Numbered from the stretch's first letter, positions 18,848 to 28,759 are shown. The stretch: 64,000 nucleotides of DNA from Kiloniellaceae bacterium (GCA_021776175.1 JAJFGJ010000003.1:80233-144232), one strand, 5' to 3'. The notes: generated from the letters alone by a model not told the origin. Numbers and translations: made by a program.

Positions 18848-20632
18848 CTACAACGGCCATACTACTAGTATGAGCGGAACCGCCACCGCGACAATCAGGA
18901 TGTCGAGCGGCAAACCCATGCGCCAGTAGTCGCTGAAACGATAGCCGCCGGGGCCCATGACCAGAAGGTTCGATTGGTGTCCGATCGGGGTGAGATAGGT
19001 CGATGAGGCGCCGACCGCGACCGCCATGAGGAAGGGGTCTATGCTGACGCCCAGGCCCTTGGCGATACCGATGGCGAGCGGTGCCATGATCACCGCCGTG
19101 GCGGCGTTGTTCATGATGTCCGACAGCAGCATGGTCACGATCATCAGCACCGCCAGCAGCATCCAAAGCGGAACCTGGCCATGCATCGCCAGAATGGGGG
19201 ACGCGATCACCTGGGTCGCGCCGGTTGTCTCCAAGGCCGCTCCGACCGGAATGAGGGCGCCCAGAAGAACGATAATCGGCCATTCGATAGACTCGTAAAG
19301 GTCGCGCGGATTGATCTCGCGGGTCAGGACCAGGCCGATGGCGGCGGCGGCGAAGGCGATTTGGGGCGGCAGGAATCCTCCGACCACCAGGGCGATACCG
19401 ATGGCGAAGACCAGCGGCGCGGTCCAGCGAACCTTCCTGCGGCCGAGCGGGATATCCCGCCCCGCGAGCGGCAGGCAACCGAGTGCCGCCAGGGAATCGG
19501 GCATGGGATCGCGCTCTCCCTGCAAGAGCAGAACATCGCCGGCCATGAAGCGTATCCGGCCCAGCCGTTCGGTGATGGGCGCGCCTTGGCGGGCCATGCC
19601 GAGCAGATTGAGCCCGAAGCGCGTGTGCAGGCGCATGGATTGCGCGGTCCGCCCCTCCAGGCGGGACCCCGGCGTGATCACGGCCTGGGTCAGCATGACA
19701 CGCTCGGAACGCAGGCTTTCGACCGACATTTTCGCGGCGCCGAGGGAGTCGAGCTTGCCCTCGTCGACCACCTTTTGAAGCGCCGCCGGATCGGCTTCGA
19801 GAATCAGGATATCGCCGGCTTGCAACTTCAGGTAACCGGATGGCGCCAGCATCCGGTCCTTGCGGCGGATCAGCGCGACCACCGCCACGTCGCCCTCGCC
19901 CAAGGCCTCCAAGTCGATCAGGCGGCGCCCCACGAAGGGCGAGTCTTCTTGCAGGCGAACTTCGGTGATGTAGTCCTCGATATGGAACAAGGACCGCGCA
20001 TCCTCGATCGCCTGTCCCGATTCGCGCGTGGGCAGAAATCGCCAGCCGATGAAGGAGACGAAGAGAACCCCGATGACCGCGATACCGATGCCAACCGGCG
20101 CGAAATCGAACATGGCGAAGGCTTGGCCGGTTTCCGCCATGCGTGCGCTGGCGATGACGATATTGGGCGGAGTGCCGATTAAAGTGGTCAGGCCACCCAG
20201 AAGAGAGCCGAAACTGAGTGGCATGAGAAGTTGGCTTGGCGGCCGCTTGGCCGCATTCGCGCTTTGAAGGGCAATCGGAAGAATAATCGCCAAGGCCCCG
20301 ACATTGTTCATAAAAGCGGAACACACCGCGGCTAGGCCCGTGATGGCCAGAACGTGGGTGTGGGGCCGGTTGGCCAGGGGCCGCAGGTAACGCCCGATCG
20401 GTTCGGCAATGCCCGAGTCGCGGACCGCGCGCGACAGCACCAAGATGGCCGCGACGGTAATAACCGCCGGATGGCCGAATCCGCTAAAGGCCGTGCCCGC
20501 GGGAACGATGCCGGTCAACACCGCGGCCAGGAGGGCGAGGACGGCGACGATGTCGTAACGCATCCGGCCCCACGCGAGAAGCACCAGCGTGATTCCAAGA
20601 ATAGCGAACAAAAATAATTGCGATAGGGTCAT
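18848..20632 (-). CDS. SLC13/DASS transporter with two RCK-C domains
   Basis: A 594-residue divalent-anion:sodium symporter family protein. Hydrophobic helices at both ends frame a central cytosolic insert with two TrkA-C/RCK-C domains (about residues 205-285 and 300-385), the arrangement of YbiR/SAC1-type proteins. Family motifs include AFMNNVGALAIILPIA and SFGSLLGGLTTLIGTPPNIVIAS in the N half and a matching DIMNNAATAVIMAPLAIGIA and SSTYLTPIGHQSNLLVMGPG in the C half. Substrates could be sulfate, dicarboxylates or other anions. The ATG at 20632 is preferred to 20662, because hydrophobic family sequence begins there. Confidence 0.88.
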   Translation of the reverse strand: MTLSQLFLFAILGITLVLLAWGRMRYDIVAVLALLAAVLTGIVPAGTAFSGFGHPAVITVAAILVLSRAVRDSGIAEPIGRYLRPLANRPHTHVLAITGLAAVCSAFMNNVGALAIILPIALQSANAAKRPPSQLLMPLSFGSLLGGLTTLIGTPPNIVIASARMAETGQAFAMFDFAPVGIGIAVIGVLFVSFIGWRFLPTRESGQAIEDARSLFHIEDYITEVRLQEDSPFVGRRLIDLEALGEGDVAVVALIRRKDRMLAPSGYLKLQAGDILILEADPAALQKVVDEGKLDSLGAAKMSVESLRSERVMLTQAVITPGSRLEGRTAQSMRLHTRFGLNLLGMARQGAPITERLGRIRFMAGDVLLLQGERDPMPDSLAALGCLPLAGRDIPLGRRKVRWTAPLVFAIGIALVVGGFLPPQIAFAAAAIGLVLTREINPRDLYESIEWPIIVLLGALIPVGAALETTGATQVIASPILAMHGQVPLWMLLAVLMIVTMLLSDIMNNAATAVIMAPLAIGIAKGLGVSIDPFLMAVAVGASSTYLTPIGHQSNLLVMGPGGYRFSDYWRMGLPLDILIVAVAVPLILVVWPL

Positions 20633-20667
20633 ATCAGTCTCGTTTCCCCGGCGTTCTCGCACCTGCG

Positions 20668-20696
20668 TTGACGCACTGCAACATGGTACTTAGTAT
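20668..20696 (+). promoter_or_regulatory. Sigma70-type promoter of serC-serA
   Basis: TTGACG at 20668-20673, a 17-base spacer and TAGTAT at 20691-20696 form a near-consensus promoter. It leaves a leader of about 65 bases before the serC ATG, in which CCGCC and GGCGG (around 20706-20732) could pair. It is the best promoter match noticed in the window. Confidence 0.65.
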
Positions 20697-20769
20697 CCAG
20701 CCGCGCCGCCTCCTTTCCAATCTTTCCTGGCGGGTCACCGGCCCATAGCGATTCATAGAGGATGTCGCC

Positions 20770-21939
20770 ATGACCATAGCGCAACCGGCCACGCGCCCGC
20801 GCAATCCCTGTTTTTCCTCCGGTCCCTGCGCCAAGCGGCCGGGCTGGTCCCTGGATTCGCTTAGCGCCGCGTTTGTCGGCCGGTCTCATCGCGCCAAGGG
20901 CGGCAAGGCCAAACTCGTGGAAGTCATCGAGCGCTCGCGCGCCCTGCTGGGCCTGCCGCCGGACTATCTTCTGGGCATCGTGCCGGCCTCCGATACCGGC
21001 GCGGTCGAGATGGCACTGTGGTCGCTGCTCGGACCGCGCGGAGTCGATATGCTCGCTTGGGAAAGTTTTGGCAAGGCCTGGATCGCGGATGTCGTCAAGG
21101 AATTGCAACTTAAGGATGTGCGCCGCTTGGAAGCCGGATACGGCGCTTTGCCCGATCTCGGCGCCGTGGATCCGGCGCGCGACTGCGTTTTTACATGGAA
21201 CGGCACCACCTCGGGCGTGCGCGTGCCCCATGGCGATTGGATCGATGCCGGACGCGAGGGCTTAACCGTCTGCGACGCGACCTCGGCCGCCTTCGCCATG
21301 GATCTGCCCTGGGCCAAATTGGATGCCGTGACCTGGTCGTGGCAGAAATCCCTGGGCGGCGAGGCGGCGCACGGCATGTTGGCGCTTTCGCCGCGCTCTG
21401 TCGCGCGCCTGGAAAGCCATGCTCCCGCCTGGCCCATGCCCAAGGTTTTTCGATTGACCAAGGGCGGCAAGCTGAACGCGGATATCTTTAAGGGCGCGAC
21501 CATCAACACGCCCTCCATGCTGGCGGTCGAGGACGCCCTGGATTCCCTGCGCTGGGCCGAATCGCTTGGCGGCGTGCCGGCTTTGATCGCCCGTTCGGAA
21601 GCTAACTTGAAGGCGGTCGCGGATTGGGTGGCGGCGCGCGATTGGGTCGATTTCCTGGCCCGGGACCCGGCGAGCCGCTCCTGCACCTCCATCTGCCTGG
21701 CCATCGCCGATCCTTGGTTCACGGCCCTGTCGCGCGAGGCTCAAGCCTCGGCGGTCAAGCGCCTCGCGGCTCTGGTTGAGGAGGCGGGCGCCGGCCTCGA
21801 CATCGGCGGCCATCGCGACGCCCCACCAGGCCTGCGAATCTGGGGCGGGCCGACGGTGGAAACATTAGATATCGCGGCGCTGTTGCCCTGGCTAGACTGG
21901 GCCTACGCCGGAATGAAACGAGAATGCAGCGCGACATGA
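20770..21939 (+). CDS. serC: Phosphoserine aminotransferase
   Basis: SerC transaminates 3-phosphohydroxypyruvate to phosphoserine in serine synthesis. The 389-residue protein belongs to the longer alphaproteobacterial/archaeal subgroup rather than the 360-residue E. coli type. N-terminal [47 protein letters not shown] and the PLP lysine in [14 protein letters not shown] (Lys 193) are visible. An AGAGGA ribosome site precedes the ATG. The TGA overlaps the serA ATG (ATGA), so the two pathway steps are co-translated. Confidence 0.95.
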   Translation: MTIAQPATRPRNPCFSSGPCAKRPGWSLDSLSAAFVGRSHRAKGGKAKLVEVIERSRALLGLPPDYLLGIVPASDTGAVEMALWSLLGPRGVDMLAWESFGKAWIADVVKELQLKDVRRLEAGYGALPDLGAVDPARDCVFTWNGTTSGVRVPHGDWIDAGREGLTVCDATSAAFAMDLPWAKLDAVTWSWQKSLGGEAAHGMLALSPRSVARLESHAPAWPMPKVFRLTKGGKLNADIFKGATINTPSMLAVEDALDSLRWAESLGGVPALIARSEANLKAVADWVAARDWVDFLARDPASRSCTSICLAIADPWFTALSREAQASAVKRLAALVEEAGAGLDIGGHRDAPPGLRIWGGPTVETLDIAALLPWLDWAYAGMKRECSAT

Positions 21940-23510
21940 TCAAGGTTCTAATCGCCGACAAGATGAGCGGGCAGGCGGCCGAGGTTTTCCGCGCCCGCGG
22001 GATCGAGGCCGATGTCGTCACCGGCCTCAAGCCCGAGGAATTGAAACAGCGTATCGGCGGCTACGACGGTATCGCCGTGCGCTCGGCGAGCAAGGTCACG
22101 GCCGATGTCATCGCCGCGGGCTCGCTAAAAGTGATCGGGCGCGCGGGAATCGGGGTCGACAGCATCGACGTGGCGGCCGCGACCCAACGCGGCATCGTGG
22201 TCATGAACACGCCGGGCGGCAATTCCGTGACCACGGCGGAACACACCCTGGCGCTGCTGATGTCCCTGGCCCGGCAGATACCGGCGGCCGACCGTTCGAC
22301 CCAGGCCGGCAAGTGGGAGAAATCCCGCTTCATGGGGGTTGAGCTGACCGGAAAGATCCTGGGCATCGTCGGCTGCGGCAATATTGGCGCCATCGTCGCG
22401 GCGCGGGCCATGGGCCTGCGTATGCGCGCGATCGCCTACGACCCTTATCTCAGCCCCGACCGGGCCCAGGATCTGGGGATCGAGAAGGTCTCTCTGGACG
22501 ATCTGCTCGCGCGCGCCGATTTCATAACCTTGCATGTGCCGCTCACCGATCAGACGCGCGGCATTCTCAACGCCGAATCCCTGGCGAAAACGAAAAAGGG
22601 CGTGCGGATTATCAACTGCGCGCGTGGCGGGCTGGTCGTCGAGCAAGACCTCAAGGCGGCCATAGAATCGGGCCATGTGGCCGGCGCGGCGCTGGATGTC
22701 TTCACCCAGGAGCCGGCACGCGAGAATCCCCTGTTCGGCATGGATCGAATCGTCGCCACGCCCCATCTGGGCGCCGCGACCGCCGAGGCCCAGGAAAAGG
22801 TCGCGCTCGAAATCGCCGAGCAGATGGCCGATTTCCTGCTCACCGGCGCGGTCCGCAACGCCCTTAACATGCCGTCGTTGTCGGCCGAGGAATCGGCGCG
22901 CCTCGGCCCCTACATGAAACTCGCCCATCAACTCGGCAGTTTCGCCGGGCAGCTTACCCGCACCGGGCTGAAGGGCATCTGCATGGAATACGAAGGCCAG
23001 GTCGCGGACTTGAATTGCCGGCCCCTGACCCAGACGGCCCTGGCCGGGGTGCTGGCGCCGATTCTCGACAGCGTCAATATGATCAACGCGCCGGTTCTGG
23101 CGCGCGAGCGCAACATCGACGTGACCGAGATGAAGCATGAGCGCGATTGCGACTACCAAACCCTGATCCGCTTGACGGTCACGACCGAACGCGGGCCGCG
23201 CTGCGTGGCCGGAACTTTATTCGGCGGCACCATGCCGCGGATTGTCGAAATCAAGAAAATCGCGGTCGAGGCGGAACTCGGTCCCCACATGCTCTATATC
23301 TCGAACGCGGACCGGCCCGGTATGATCGGCGATCTGGGCCGGGCCTTGAGCGATGCCGGTGTCAATATCGCGACCTTTCACCTGGGCCGCACGGCCCCGG
23401 GCGCGGATGCCATCGCGCTGCTTGAAGTCGACGATGCGATCCCGGCCGAGGTGCTTGAGCGGGTGCGCGGCCTGCCACACATCAGGCAAGCCGTGCCGCT
23501 GAAGTTTTAG
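21936..23510 (+). CDS. serA: D-3-phosphoglycerate dehydrogenase (long, ACT-containing)
   Basis: SerA oxidises 3-phosphoglycerate to phosphohydroxypyruvate, the first step of serine synthesis. The 524-residue type I form has a catalytic/NAD domain ([18 protein letters not shown] at about residue 146, [21 protein letters not shown]), an intervening allosteric-substrate-binding domain, and a C-terminal ACT domain ([24 protein letters not shown]) that commonly binds serine for feedback control. The ATG at 21936 overlaps the serC stop; ATG at 21924 would add four residues. It converges on the PqiA-like gene with 7 bases between. Confidence 0.96.
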   Translation: MIKVLIADKMSGQAAEVFRARGIEADVVTGLKPEELKQRIGGYDGIAVRSASKVTADVIAAGSLKVIGRAGIGVDSIDVAAATQRGIVVMNTPGGNSVTTAEHTLALLMSLARQIPAADRSTQAGKWEKSRFMGVELTGKILGIVGCGNIGAIVAARAMGLRMRAIAYDPYLSPDRAQDLGIEKVSLDDLLARADFITLHVPLTDQTRGILNAESLAKTKKGVRIINCARGGLVVEQDLKAAIESGHVAGAALDVFTQEPARENPLFGMDRIVATPHLGAATAEAQEKVALEIAEQMADFLLTGAVRNALNMPSLSAEESARLGPYMKLAHQLGSFAGQLTRTGLKGICMEYEGQVADLNCRPLTQTALAGVLAPILDSVNMINAPVLARERNIDVTEMKHERDCDYQTLIRLTVTTERGPRCVAGTLFGGTMPRIVEIKKIAVEAELGPHMLYISNADRPGMIGDLGRALSDAGVNIATFHLGRTAPGADAIALLEVDDAIPAEVLERVRGLPHIRQAVPLKF

Positions 23511-23517
23511 GGACCGG

Positions 23518-24051
23518 TCAATCGCGGCCTGCCGGGCGCCGCGCGAGGACGATCAAGCGGCGCGCGCCCAGCATCGGCATCACGACCGCCGTGGTGAAGA
23601 CGTAAAGCCCAGCGTGCGTGGTCACCCCGCTGATTATCGAAACCTGGATCGCGACGATGGTGAGGGCGGCCAGGAAGACATCCAGCATCGACCAGCGGCT
23701 GAGCATTTCCAGGCGGTCGAGCGCGCGGTGCAGGCCGTTGTTGGTGGCGTCCACCGCGTACCACAGCCAGAGAGCGGCGCCGATCTTGAGGGCCGGAAAC
23801 ACGATCGAGAAGATGGCGACCACGATGCCGAGGAACACCTGGTCCTCGCGCCAGAGGACCGCGACGGCGTCCAGGATCGAGAGCCGCTCGGTGAAGAAAA
23901 GCAGCTTGCTGACGGTCATGACCGGCAGGCTCCAGCCGGCGATGAGCATGAGCCCGGCGAGAGCGAACCCCGGCCCCAAAAGGCGGTCCGCGCCGGACGC
24001 GCGCGCGGCGAGGGAATGGGGGTGTGGCAGGCCGGAAATCATGGCGGCCAC
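23518..24051 (-). CDS. PqiA-like membrane protein (paraquat-inducible protein A family)
   Basis: A 177-residue membrane protein with four hydrophobic helices and the PqiA-type signatures SILDAVAVLWREDQVFLGIVVAIFSIVFPALK and LDRLEMLSRWSMLDVFLAALTIVAI. PqiA is the membrane part of a lipid-transport (MCE) complex, and this is a one-repeat, half-length relative without zinc-ribbon cysteines. It stands alone between serA and hisZ and no pqiB/MCE gene is nearby, so it may have another role. The start is GTG (24051); ATG at 24042 is an alternative. Confidence 0.82.
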   Translation of the reverse strand: MAAMISGLPHPHSLAARASGADRLLGPGFALAGLMLIAGWSLPVMTVSKLLFFTERLSILDAVAVLWREDQVFLGIVVAIFSIVFPALKIGAALWLWYAVDATNNGLHRALDRLEMLSRWSMLDVFLAALTIVAIQVSIISGVTTHAGLYVFTTAVVMPMLGARRLIVLARRPAGRD

Positions 24052-24188
24052 GATAGCAAGCGCCGCCCATTCGGGCGAGCGGGAAGCCGCGCCGATGCCG
24101 TGCCCCGCGATTCTGGTTTGAGTTTTCCGGGAAAATGGCTTTACTAGCGCCCGATCAACCCCACGAGAGAGACGAGCTTACCCTGGCC

Positions 24189-25346
24189 ATGACAATCGCT
24201 GGAAAGAAAGGCCTGCTGCCCGCCGGTCTGACCGACGTCTTGCCGCCCTTCGCGGCGCAGGAAGCCGAGGTCGTCGAGCGCTTGGTCGCCGGTTTCGCGT
24301 CTCAGGGCTACGACCGGGTCAAGCCGCCGCTGCTGGAGTTCGAGGATACCTTGCTGTCCGGCGCGGATAACGATCTGGCGCAGCAGACTTTCCGCCTGAT
24401 GGACCCGGTCAGCCAGCGCATGCTGGGCCTGCGCGCGGATATGACGCCGCAGGTGGCGCGGATCGCCGCGACCCGCCTGGCCAAGGCGGCCCGGCCTCTA
24501 CGCTTGTGTTACGGCGGCCAGGTCCTGCAGGTAAAGGGCAGCCAGATGCGCCCGGAACGCCAATTCGGTCAGGTCGGGGTGGAACTCATCGGGGCCCCGC
24601 AGGAGCGGGCCGACGCCGAAGTCATTTTGCTCGCGGCCGAGGCCCTGGGCGCCATCGGCATCGGGGGTTTGTCCATTGATCTCAATCTCCCGACCCTGGT
24701 GGGCGCGCTGGCCGATGCCATGGGTATGGCGGAGCCCGAGATTTCCGATTTGAGCCAAGCCCTGGATCGCAAGGATGTGGCGGCGGTCGGCGCCATCGCG
24801 GGCGCCCAGGCGCCGCCCTTCGCCGCCTTGCTGCGGGCGGCGGGGCCGGTGCCGGCGGCCCTCGACGCCTTGCGGCGAATCGAGCTGCCGGATGCCCTGG
24901 CCGGGGAGGTCGCGCGGCTATGCCGGGTGATCGATCTTATCCGCGCCGCGGCGCCCGAACTGACCCTGACCGTCGATCTGGCCGAGCATCGCGGCTTCGA
25001 ATACCACAGCGGCATCAGTTTCATCGTTTTCGCGCGCGGAGTGCGTGGCGAATTGGGGCGGGGCGGGCGCTATAGCGCTATTGCCACGCCGGGCGGGGAG
25101 GAGACCTCCTCGACCGGGTTTACCCTCTACATGGATAGCGTGCTGCGCGCCCTGCCGAAACCCAAGCCGGGGAACCGGATTTATCTGCCGCCGGATTGCG
25201 CGCCCGCGCGTGCCAGCGGCTTGCGCGCGGAGGGTTGGGTCACCCTTGCCGGCCTCGACGAGAGCGTGAGCGCCCGCGCGGAGGCGGCGCGCCTGGGATG
25301 CGGCCACGTTCTTTTGAACGATCGAATAGAGAAGTTGGAAGGCTAA
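24189..25346 (+). CDS. hisZ: HisZ, ATP phosphoribosyltransferase regulatory subunit
   Basis: HisZ is a catalytically inactive class-II histidyl-tRNA synthetase paralogue that binds and activates the short form of HisG at the first step of histidine synthesis. The 385-residue protein shows KKGLLPAGLTDVLPP, LRADMTPQVARIAATRL, RERQ-like RPERQFGQVGVELIG and YHSGISFIVFARG, and it lacks a C-terminal anticodon-binding domain. The start at 24189 gives the usual N-terminus; a frame open to ATG 24135 adds 18 unconserved residues and is possible. It is 6 bases before purA, a common pairing in alphaproteobacteria. hisG is not in the window. Confidence 0.92.
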   Translation: MTIAGKKGLLPAGLTDVLPPFAAQEAEVVERLVAGFASQGYDRVKPPLLEFEDTLLSGADNDLAQQTFRLMDPVSQRMLGLRADMTPQVARIAATRLAKAARPLRLCYGGQVLQVKGSQMRPERQFGQVGVELIGAPQERADAEVILLAAEALGAIGIGGLSIDLNLPTLVGALADAMGMAEPEISDLSQALDRKDVAAVGAIAGAQAPPFAALLRAAGPVPAALDALRRIELPDALAGEVARLCRVIDLIRAAAPELTLTVDLAEHRGFEYHSGISFIVFARGVRGELGRGGRYSAIATPGGEETSSTGFTLYMDSVLRALPKPKPGNRIYLPPDCAPARASGLRAEGWVTLAGLDESVSARAEAARLGCGHVLLNDRIEKLEG

Positions 25347-25352
25347 CGGACG

Positions 25353-26648
25353 ATGGCGAATGTGGTGGTGGTCGGCTCTCAATGGGGCGACGAAGGTAAG
25401 GGCAAGATTGTCGATTGGCTGTCCGAGCGCGCCGATGTCGTGGTCCGCTTTCAAGGCGGGCACAATGCCGGCCACACGCTCGTTATCGGCGATACGACCT
25501 ATAAGTTGTCGCTTCTGCCCTCCGGCGTGGTGCGGCCCGGCAAGCTGTCGATCATCGGCAATGGCGTGGTGGTCGATCCCTGGGCACTGGTGGAGGAGCT
25601 TGAGCGGGTCCGTGCCCTGGGTGTGGACTTGACCCCAAAAGATCTGCGTATCGCGGAGAACGTGGCTCTGATCCTGCCCTCGCATGGGGCCGTCGACCGG
25701 GCCCGGGAGGCGGCGGCGCCCGGCGGCAGCGCGATCGGCACCACCGGCCGGGGTATCGGCCCGGCCTACGAGGATAAGGTCGGCCGGCGCGCCGTGCGCC
25801 TGTGCGACCTGGCCGACGAGGCGGCCTTGCGCGAGCGTCTGGATGCCCTGTTGCTCCATCACAACGCCATCCTTCGCGGCTTGGGCGAGGCCGAGGTTCG
25901 GGCCGAAGAGGTCATGAGCCAGTTGCGCGAAGTGGCGCCCAAGGTGCTGCCATTCGCGGACCGGACCTGGCAGCGCCTTTACGACGCCCGCAAGGCCGGC
26001 CGGCGAATTCTGTTCGAGGGCGCGCAAGGCGCCATGTTGGACGTCGATCACGGCACCTATCCCTTCGTGACGTCCTCCAACACCTTGGCCAGTCAGGCAT
26101 ACGCCGGGTCCGGGGTCGGCCATGGCGCGATCGACTATGTGCTGGGCATTACCAAGGCCTATACGACGCGGGTTGGCTCCGGGCCGTTTCCCACCGAATT
26201 GGACGACGACAATGGCCGCCTGCTGGGCGAGCGCGGGCATGAGTTCGGCACGGTTACCGGCCGGCGCCGGCGCTGCGGCTGGTTCGATGCCGTGATGGTG
26301 CGTCAGGCCGTGCGCATCGGACAGATCGACGGCATCGCCTTCACCAAGCTCGACGTGCTCGACGGCATGCCCGAGTTGAAGGTTTGCGTGGGCTACACCA
26401 TCGATGGCCGGGCCTACGATCACCTGCCGGCACTGCCTTGCCTGCAAGCCCGCGCCGAGCCGGTCTATGAGGTCTTCGAGGGCTGGAGCGAAAGCACCCA
26501 GGGTTCGCGCACCTGGGCCGACCTGCCGGCCACGGCGGTCAAGTATATCCGCCGGGTCGAGGAATTGATCGAGACTCCCGTCGCCTTGCTGTCGACCAGC
26601 CCCGAGCGCGACGACACCATCATGGTGCGCGACCCCTTCGCCGATTAG
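25353..26648 (+). CDS. purA: Adenylosuccinate synthetase
   Basis: PurA makes adenylosuccinate from IMP, aspartate and GTP in AMP synthesis. The 431-residue protein has the GTP-binding [14 protein letters not shown] with catalytic Asp, the His of [59 protein letters not shown] and the C-terminal base-recognition region. The length matches the family. The gene is the last before the AT-richer pocket and no terminator of clear form follows; a weak inverted repeat ACAAT/ATTGT occurs about 30 bases downstream. Confidence 0.97.
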   Translation: MANVVVVGSQWGDEGKGKIVDWLSERADVVVRFQGGHNAGHTLVIGDTTYKLSLLPSGVVRPGKLSIIGNGVVVDPWALVEELERVRALGVDLTPKDLRIAENVALILPSHGAVDRAREAAAPGGSAIGTTGRGIGPAYEDKVGRRAVRLCDLADEAALRERLDALLLHHNAILRGLGEAEVRAEEVMSQLREVAPKVLPFADRTWQRLYDARKAGRRILFEGAQGAMLDVDHGTYPFVTSSNTLASQAYAGSGVGHGAIDYVLGITKAYTTRVGSGPFPTELDDDNGRLLGERGHEFGTVTGRRRRCGWFDAVMVRQAVRIGQIDGIAFTKLDVLDGMPELKVCVGYTIDGRAYDHLPALPCLQARAEPVYEVFEGWSESTQGSRTWADLPATAVKYIRRVEELIETPVALLSTSPERDDTIMVRDPFAD

Positions 26649-26836
26649 AGCGTTGGCATATCGCCGAGCAACAATAAAATTATCATTGTGACCCTCAACC
26701 CTAATCTGTGTCTGCTTGCACGCCCTTTTCCTTGTGGGCTTGAACCCTGTGAATGAAAGCGCCCGGCCATCGAGGGGCCCATACGCTTTCTGGTGTTAGG
26801 CATTGCGATTCTTTTTCTAGGTATTAATCTTGAGTT

Positions 26837-27436
26837 GTGACGAAGTGTGATTTATTCGAGGGGATAGCGAGTCGGTACCGAGCCTTCATGGCTCGTTATC
26901 GCTCGCTCGCTATGACAGCGGTGACACGAGTTAAGGTGTTGCTTCGCACGTTGATCGCCTTGGCGCGGACCTGGACAGTCCTTTATGTTTGGTTGCCCAT
27001 TGTCAGCAACACTACTCTCGCAGCGGCCTTGCTCACTGATCCGCCTCTCAAGGCTACGTTAGATGTGGGCGGAGTAAAGTGGTTATTTGCGTTTGCGGTA
27101 TTTGCAGGAGCGGCCAGCACGATTACCGCATTTGTCCATAGAGACGTTGGACCAAAACGAACCCTTGTCGCGACAATGTTGCATGGGATTTTGACGGTGT
27201 CGGTGTTCGCTGGACTTTATCGGTCTCTTGGACTCAAGGAAAACAACCCACCATTAGATATTGATGTAGCAATTTATTTCTCGATAGTGACGTTTACAAC
27301 TTTGGGCTATGGCGACTTCGCACCAAATTCGGCGGATCGGCTTCTGGCGGCGATGGAAGCGATCTTAGGCTACGTATACCTTGGTCTTATCGTTGGGATT
27401 TCGGCAAACTTAATAAGCCGGTCTCGACGCGGATGA
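26837..27436 (+). CDS. Small potassium-channel-like membrane protein
   Basis: A 199-residue membrane protein with about four hydrophobic stretches and a pore sequence DIDVAIYFSIVTFTTLGYGDF, so the selectivity filter TLGYGD is of the two-helix Ion_trans_2/Kch type. Helices lie around residues 45-66, 80-102, 110-130 and 170-192 and the filter at about 155. There is no cytosolic RCK domain. The base composition is more AT-rich than in neighbours and the gene sits beside an IS remnant, so it may be acquired. The start is uncertain: GTG 26837, ATG 26888 or ATG 26912; a palindrome at 26864-26913 would then lie in the leader if 26912 is used. Confidence 0.72.
   Translation: MTKCDLFEGIASRYRAFMARYRSLAMTAVTRVKVLLRTLIALARTWTVLYVWLPIVSNTTLAAALLTDPPLKATLDVGGVKWLFAFAVFAGAASTITAFVHRDVGPKRTLVATMLHGILTVSVFAGLYRSLGLKENNPPLDIDVAIYFSIVTFTTLGYGDFAPNSADRLLAAMEAILGYVYLGLIVGISANLISRSRRG
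26864..26913. repeat. Nested palindrome at the 5' end of the channel gene
   Basis: An outer inverted repeat ATAGCGAG (26864-26871) / CTCGCTAT (26906-26913) encloses an inner one CGAGCC (26879-26884) / GGCTCG (26890-26895). It resembles a small dispersed palindromic repeat that has landed on or next to the gene start. If it is translated it gives RYRAFMARYRSLAMT-like sequence with no family similarity. Confidence 0.4.
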
Positions 27437-27449
27437 ATTGACTATTACG

Positions 27450-27569
27450 TCAAAGAGCCCAGATCGCTATTGCTCCAATGAAAGGGATTACCGCAAGAAT
27501 CACAGCCGCGATTCTCACTGCATCCCAGTGGCGATGCTCGCTCCCACGCTTCATTATCGTAACCGACAT
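27450..27569 (-). CDS. Candidate 39-residue single-pass membrane protein
   Basis: The reading MSVTIMKRGSEHRHWDAVR continues into a hydrophobic stretch IAAVILAVIPFIGAIAIWAL and then stops. A short charged head followed by about 20 apolar residues has the look of a small membrane protein. A GGGGGA sequence lies 11 bases upstream, rather far for a ribosome site. The 405-base gap between the channel gene and the IS element otherwise has no coding signal. It could be chance, since there is no family support. Confidence 0.4.
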   Translation of the reverse strand: MSVTIMKRGSEHRHWDAVRIAAVILAVIPFIGAIAIWAL

Positions 27570-27841
27570 CTGTGAATCTATCCCCCAAGACTACCGATCT
27601 TCTACTACTCGACCTTTAACGGCTAACCGCTATTGATATATTAACCATACGCCTTTTTGCAAGGGATCCGCGTTTCTAGATCTCGTAGCTCTTGTGGCGT
27701 TAAGAGTTTATAAAAATATGAAGAAAACCAATACATTACATGTTTTTTATTGCTGGTTGGTATGGATCATGGTTCGAAATTTTCTACAGATAACTATGGA
27801 AGAATAACACATTTTTGTCACATCGGCTTGCCGCCGTTCTA
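27570..27841. other. AT-rich non-coding stretch before the IS element
   Basis: No gene, repeat or clear promoter is visible here. Composition is markedly more AT-rich than the rest of the window (for example ATATATTAACC-like and TTTATAAAAATATG runs), which suggests foreign or decaying DNA together with the flanking IS remnant. Confidence 0.5.
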
Positions 27842-28687
27842 GGGTCAGTGGACAATTACCCTAATGCGATGACTGTAGCCACGATGCACCAAGTTGTTTC
27901 GTAGCTGGTATCGGTTTTGTCGTAGCGGGTGTTGACGCCTCTGAATTCCTTGATTTTGCTGAAGTAATTTTCGACGAGATGCCGCCATTTGTAAATTTCC
28001 TCGTCGTGAGGGATGTGCGTTATTGCGGTTTCGCCTGGCGGGAATGACGACTTGTGCGCCGCGCGCATGCAATGCATCGCGCAGGTGATCGGCGTACAAA
28101 GGCCTTATCGCCGAGAAAGGCGTCAAAGGTCAGGGCCTCAATCAACGCTGCCGCGCTGACGAATTGGTTACGTTGACCTGGCAGCAAGGGGAAGCGGACC
28201 AGATTGCCAAGGGCGTCCGCCAGGGCCACGACCTTAGTGGTCAATCCGCCTTTCGAGCGTCCGATGGCTTGATTGAGAGTCCCCATTGTGCGCCGCTTGC
28301 CTGTTGAAGCACGCTGATAATCGTCCCATCGACACAAGCACATGCTCCAAGTCTGGATCACCTGACAGGGTCTCGAAAATACTGTGAAACACCCCGTGCT
28401 CGGCCCAGTGGCGAAACCGTCTGAAGACACTGTTCCAATCGCCAAAGCTAGGGGGCAGGTCGCGCCACGGCGCACCAACCCGCACGCGCACAAAACAGCC
28501 TCTAGAAAAAGCCGATTATCCTCTGCCGTCACGCTGCTGTCGCTCGCCTTGCCCGGCAACAGCGGTTCAATCAAACACCACGTCCGATCCGAAATATCAA
28601 AGCGTTCCGCCTGCATGCAAACCTCCTCACAAGGAAGCTTGAATCACGTTTCGCGGCAAAATAGGAATCCAAAGTTTCCACAGACCC
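27842..28687 (-). mobile_element. IS5-family insertion sequence (about 846 bp), degenerate
   Basis: The ends are inverted repeats: GGGTCAGTGGACAATT at 27842-27857 and the reverse complement of the right end, GGGTCTGTGGAAACTT, with 13 of 16 matches. Both are flanked by TA (27840-27841 and 28688-28689) within CTAG, which fits the TA target duplication of the IS427 subgroup. The size is right for an IS427-type element. The transposase is on the minus strand and is broken by several frameshifts, so the element is a non-autonomous remnant but with both ends preserved. Confidence 0.82.
27856..28616 (-). pseudogene. IS5-family transposase, frameshifted
   Basis: Transposase similarity is spread over three reading frames: FDISDRTWCLIEPLLPGK (N-terminus), then VRVGAPWRDLPPSFGDWNSVFRRFRHWAEHGVF in a second frame, then NQAIGRSKGGLTTKVVALADALGNLVRF and FDAFLGDKAF in the first, then ADHLRDALHARGAQVVIPARRNR in the third, and finally YKWRHLVENYFSKIKEFRGVNTRYDKTDTSY back in the second. 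At least four frame changes are needed; a single programmed shift, known in this subgroup, cannot explain them. The DDE residues lie partly in different frames. The gene is inactive. Confidence 0.85.
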
Positions 28688-28759
28688 TAGCCCGCGATCA
28701 AGCCTTTAAGAAGACCGTAGGTCATCACGATTTCTTGGGCGGGTTTTTCAAAATCCGCG

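Noticed and set aside
24918..26447. 509-residue open frame antisense to hisZ and purA
   Set aside because: It spans two conserved genes and shows no recognisable domain.
27856..28616. Functional IS5 transposase by programmed frameshift
   Set aside because: At least four frame changes over three frames are needed, which a single programmed shift cannot supply.
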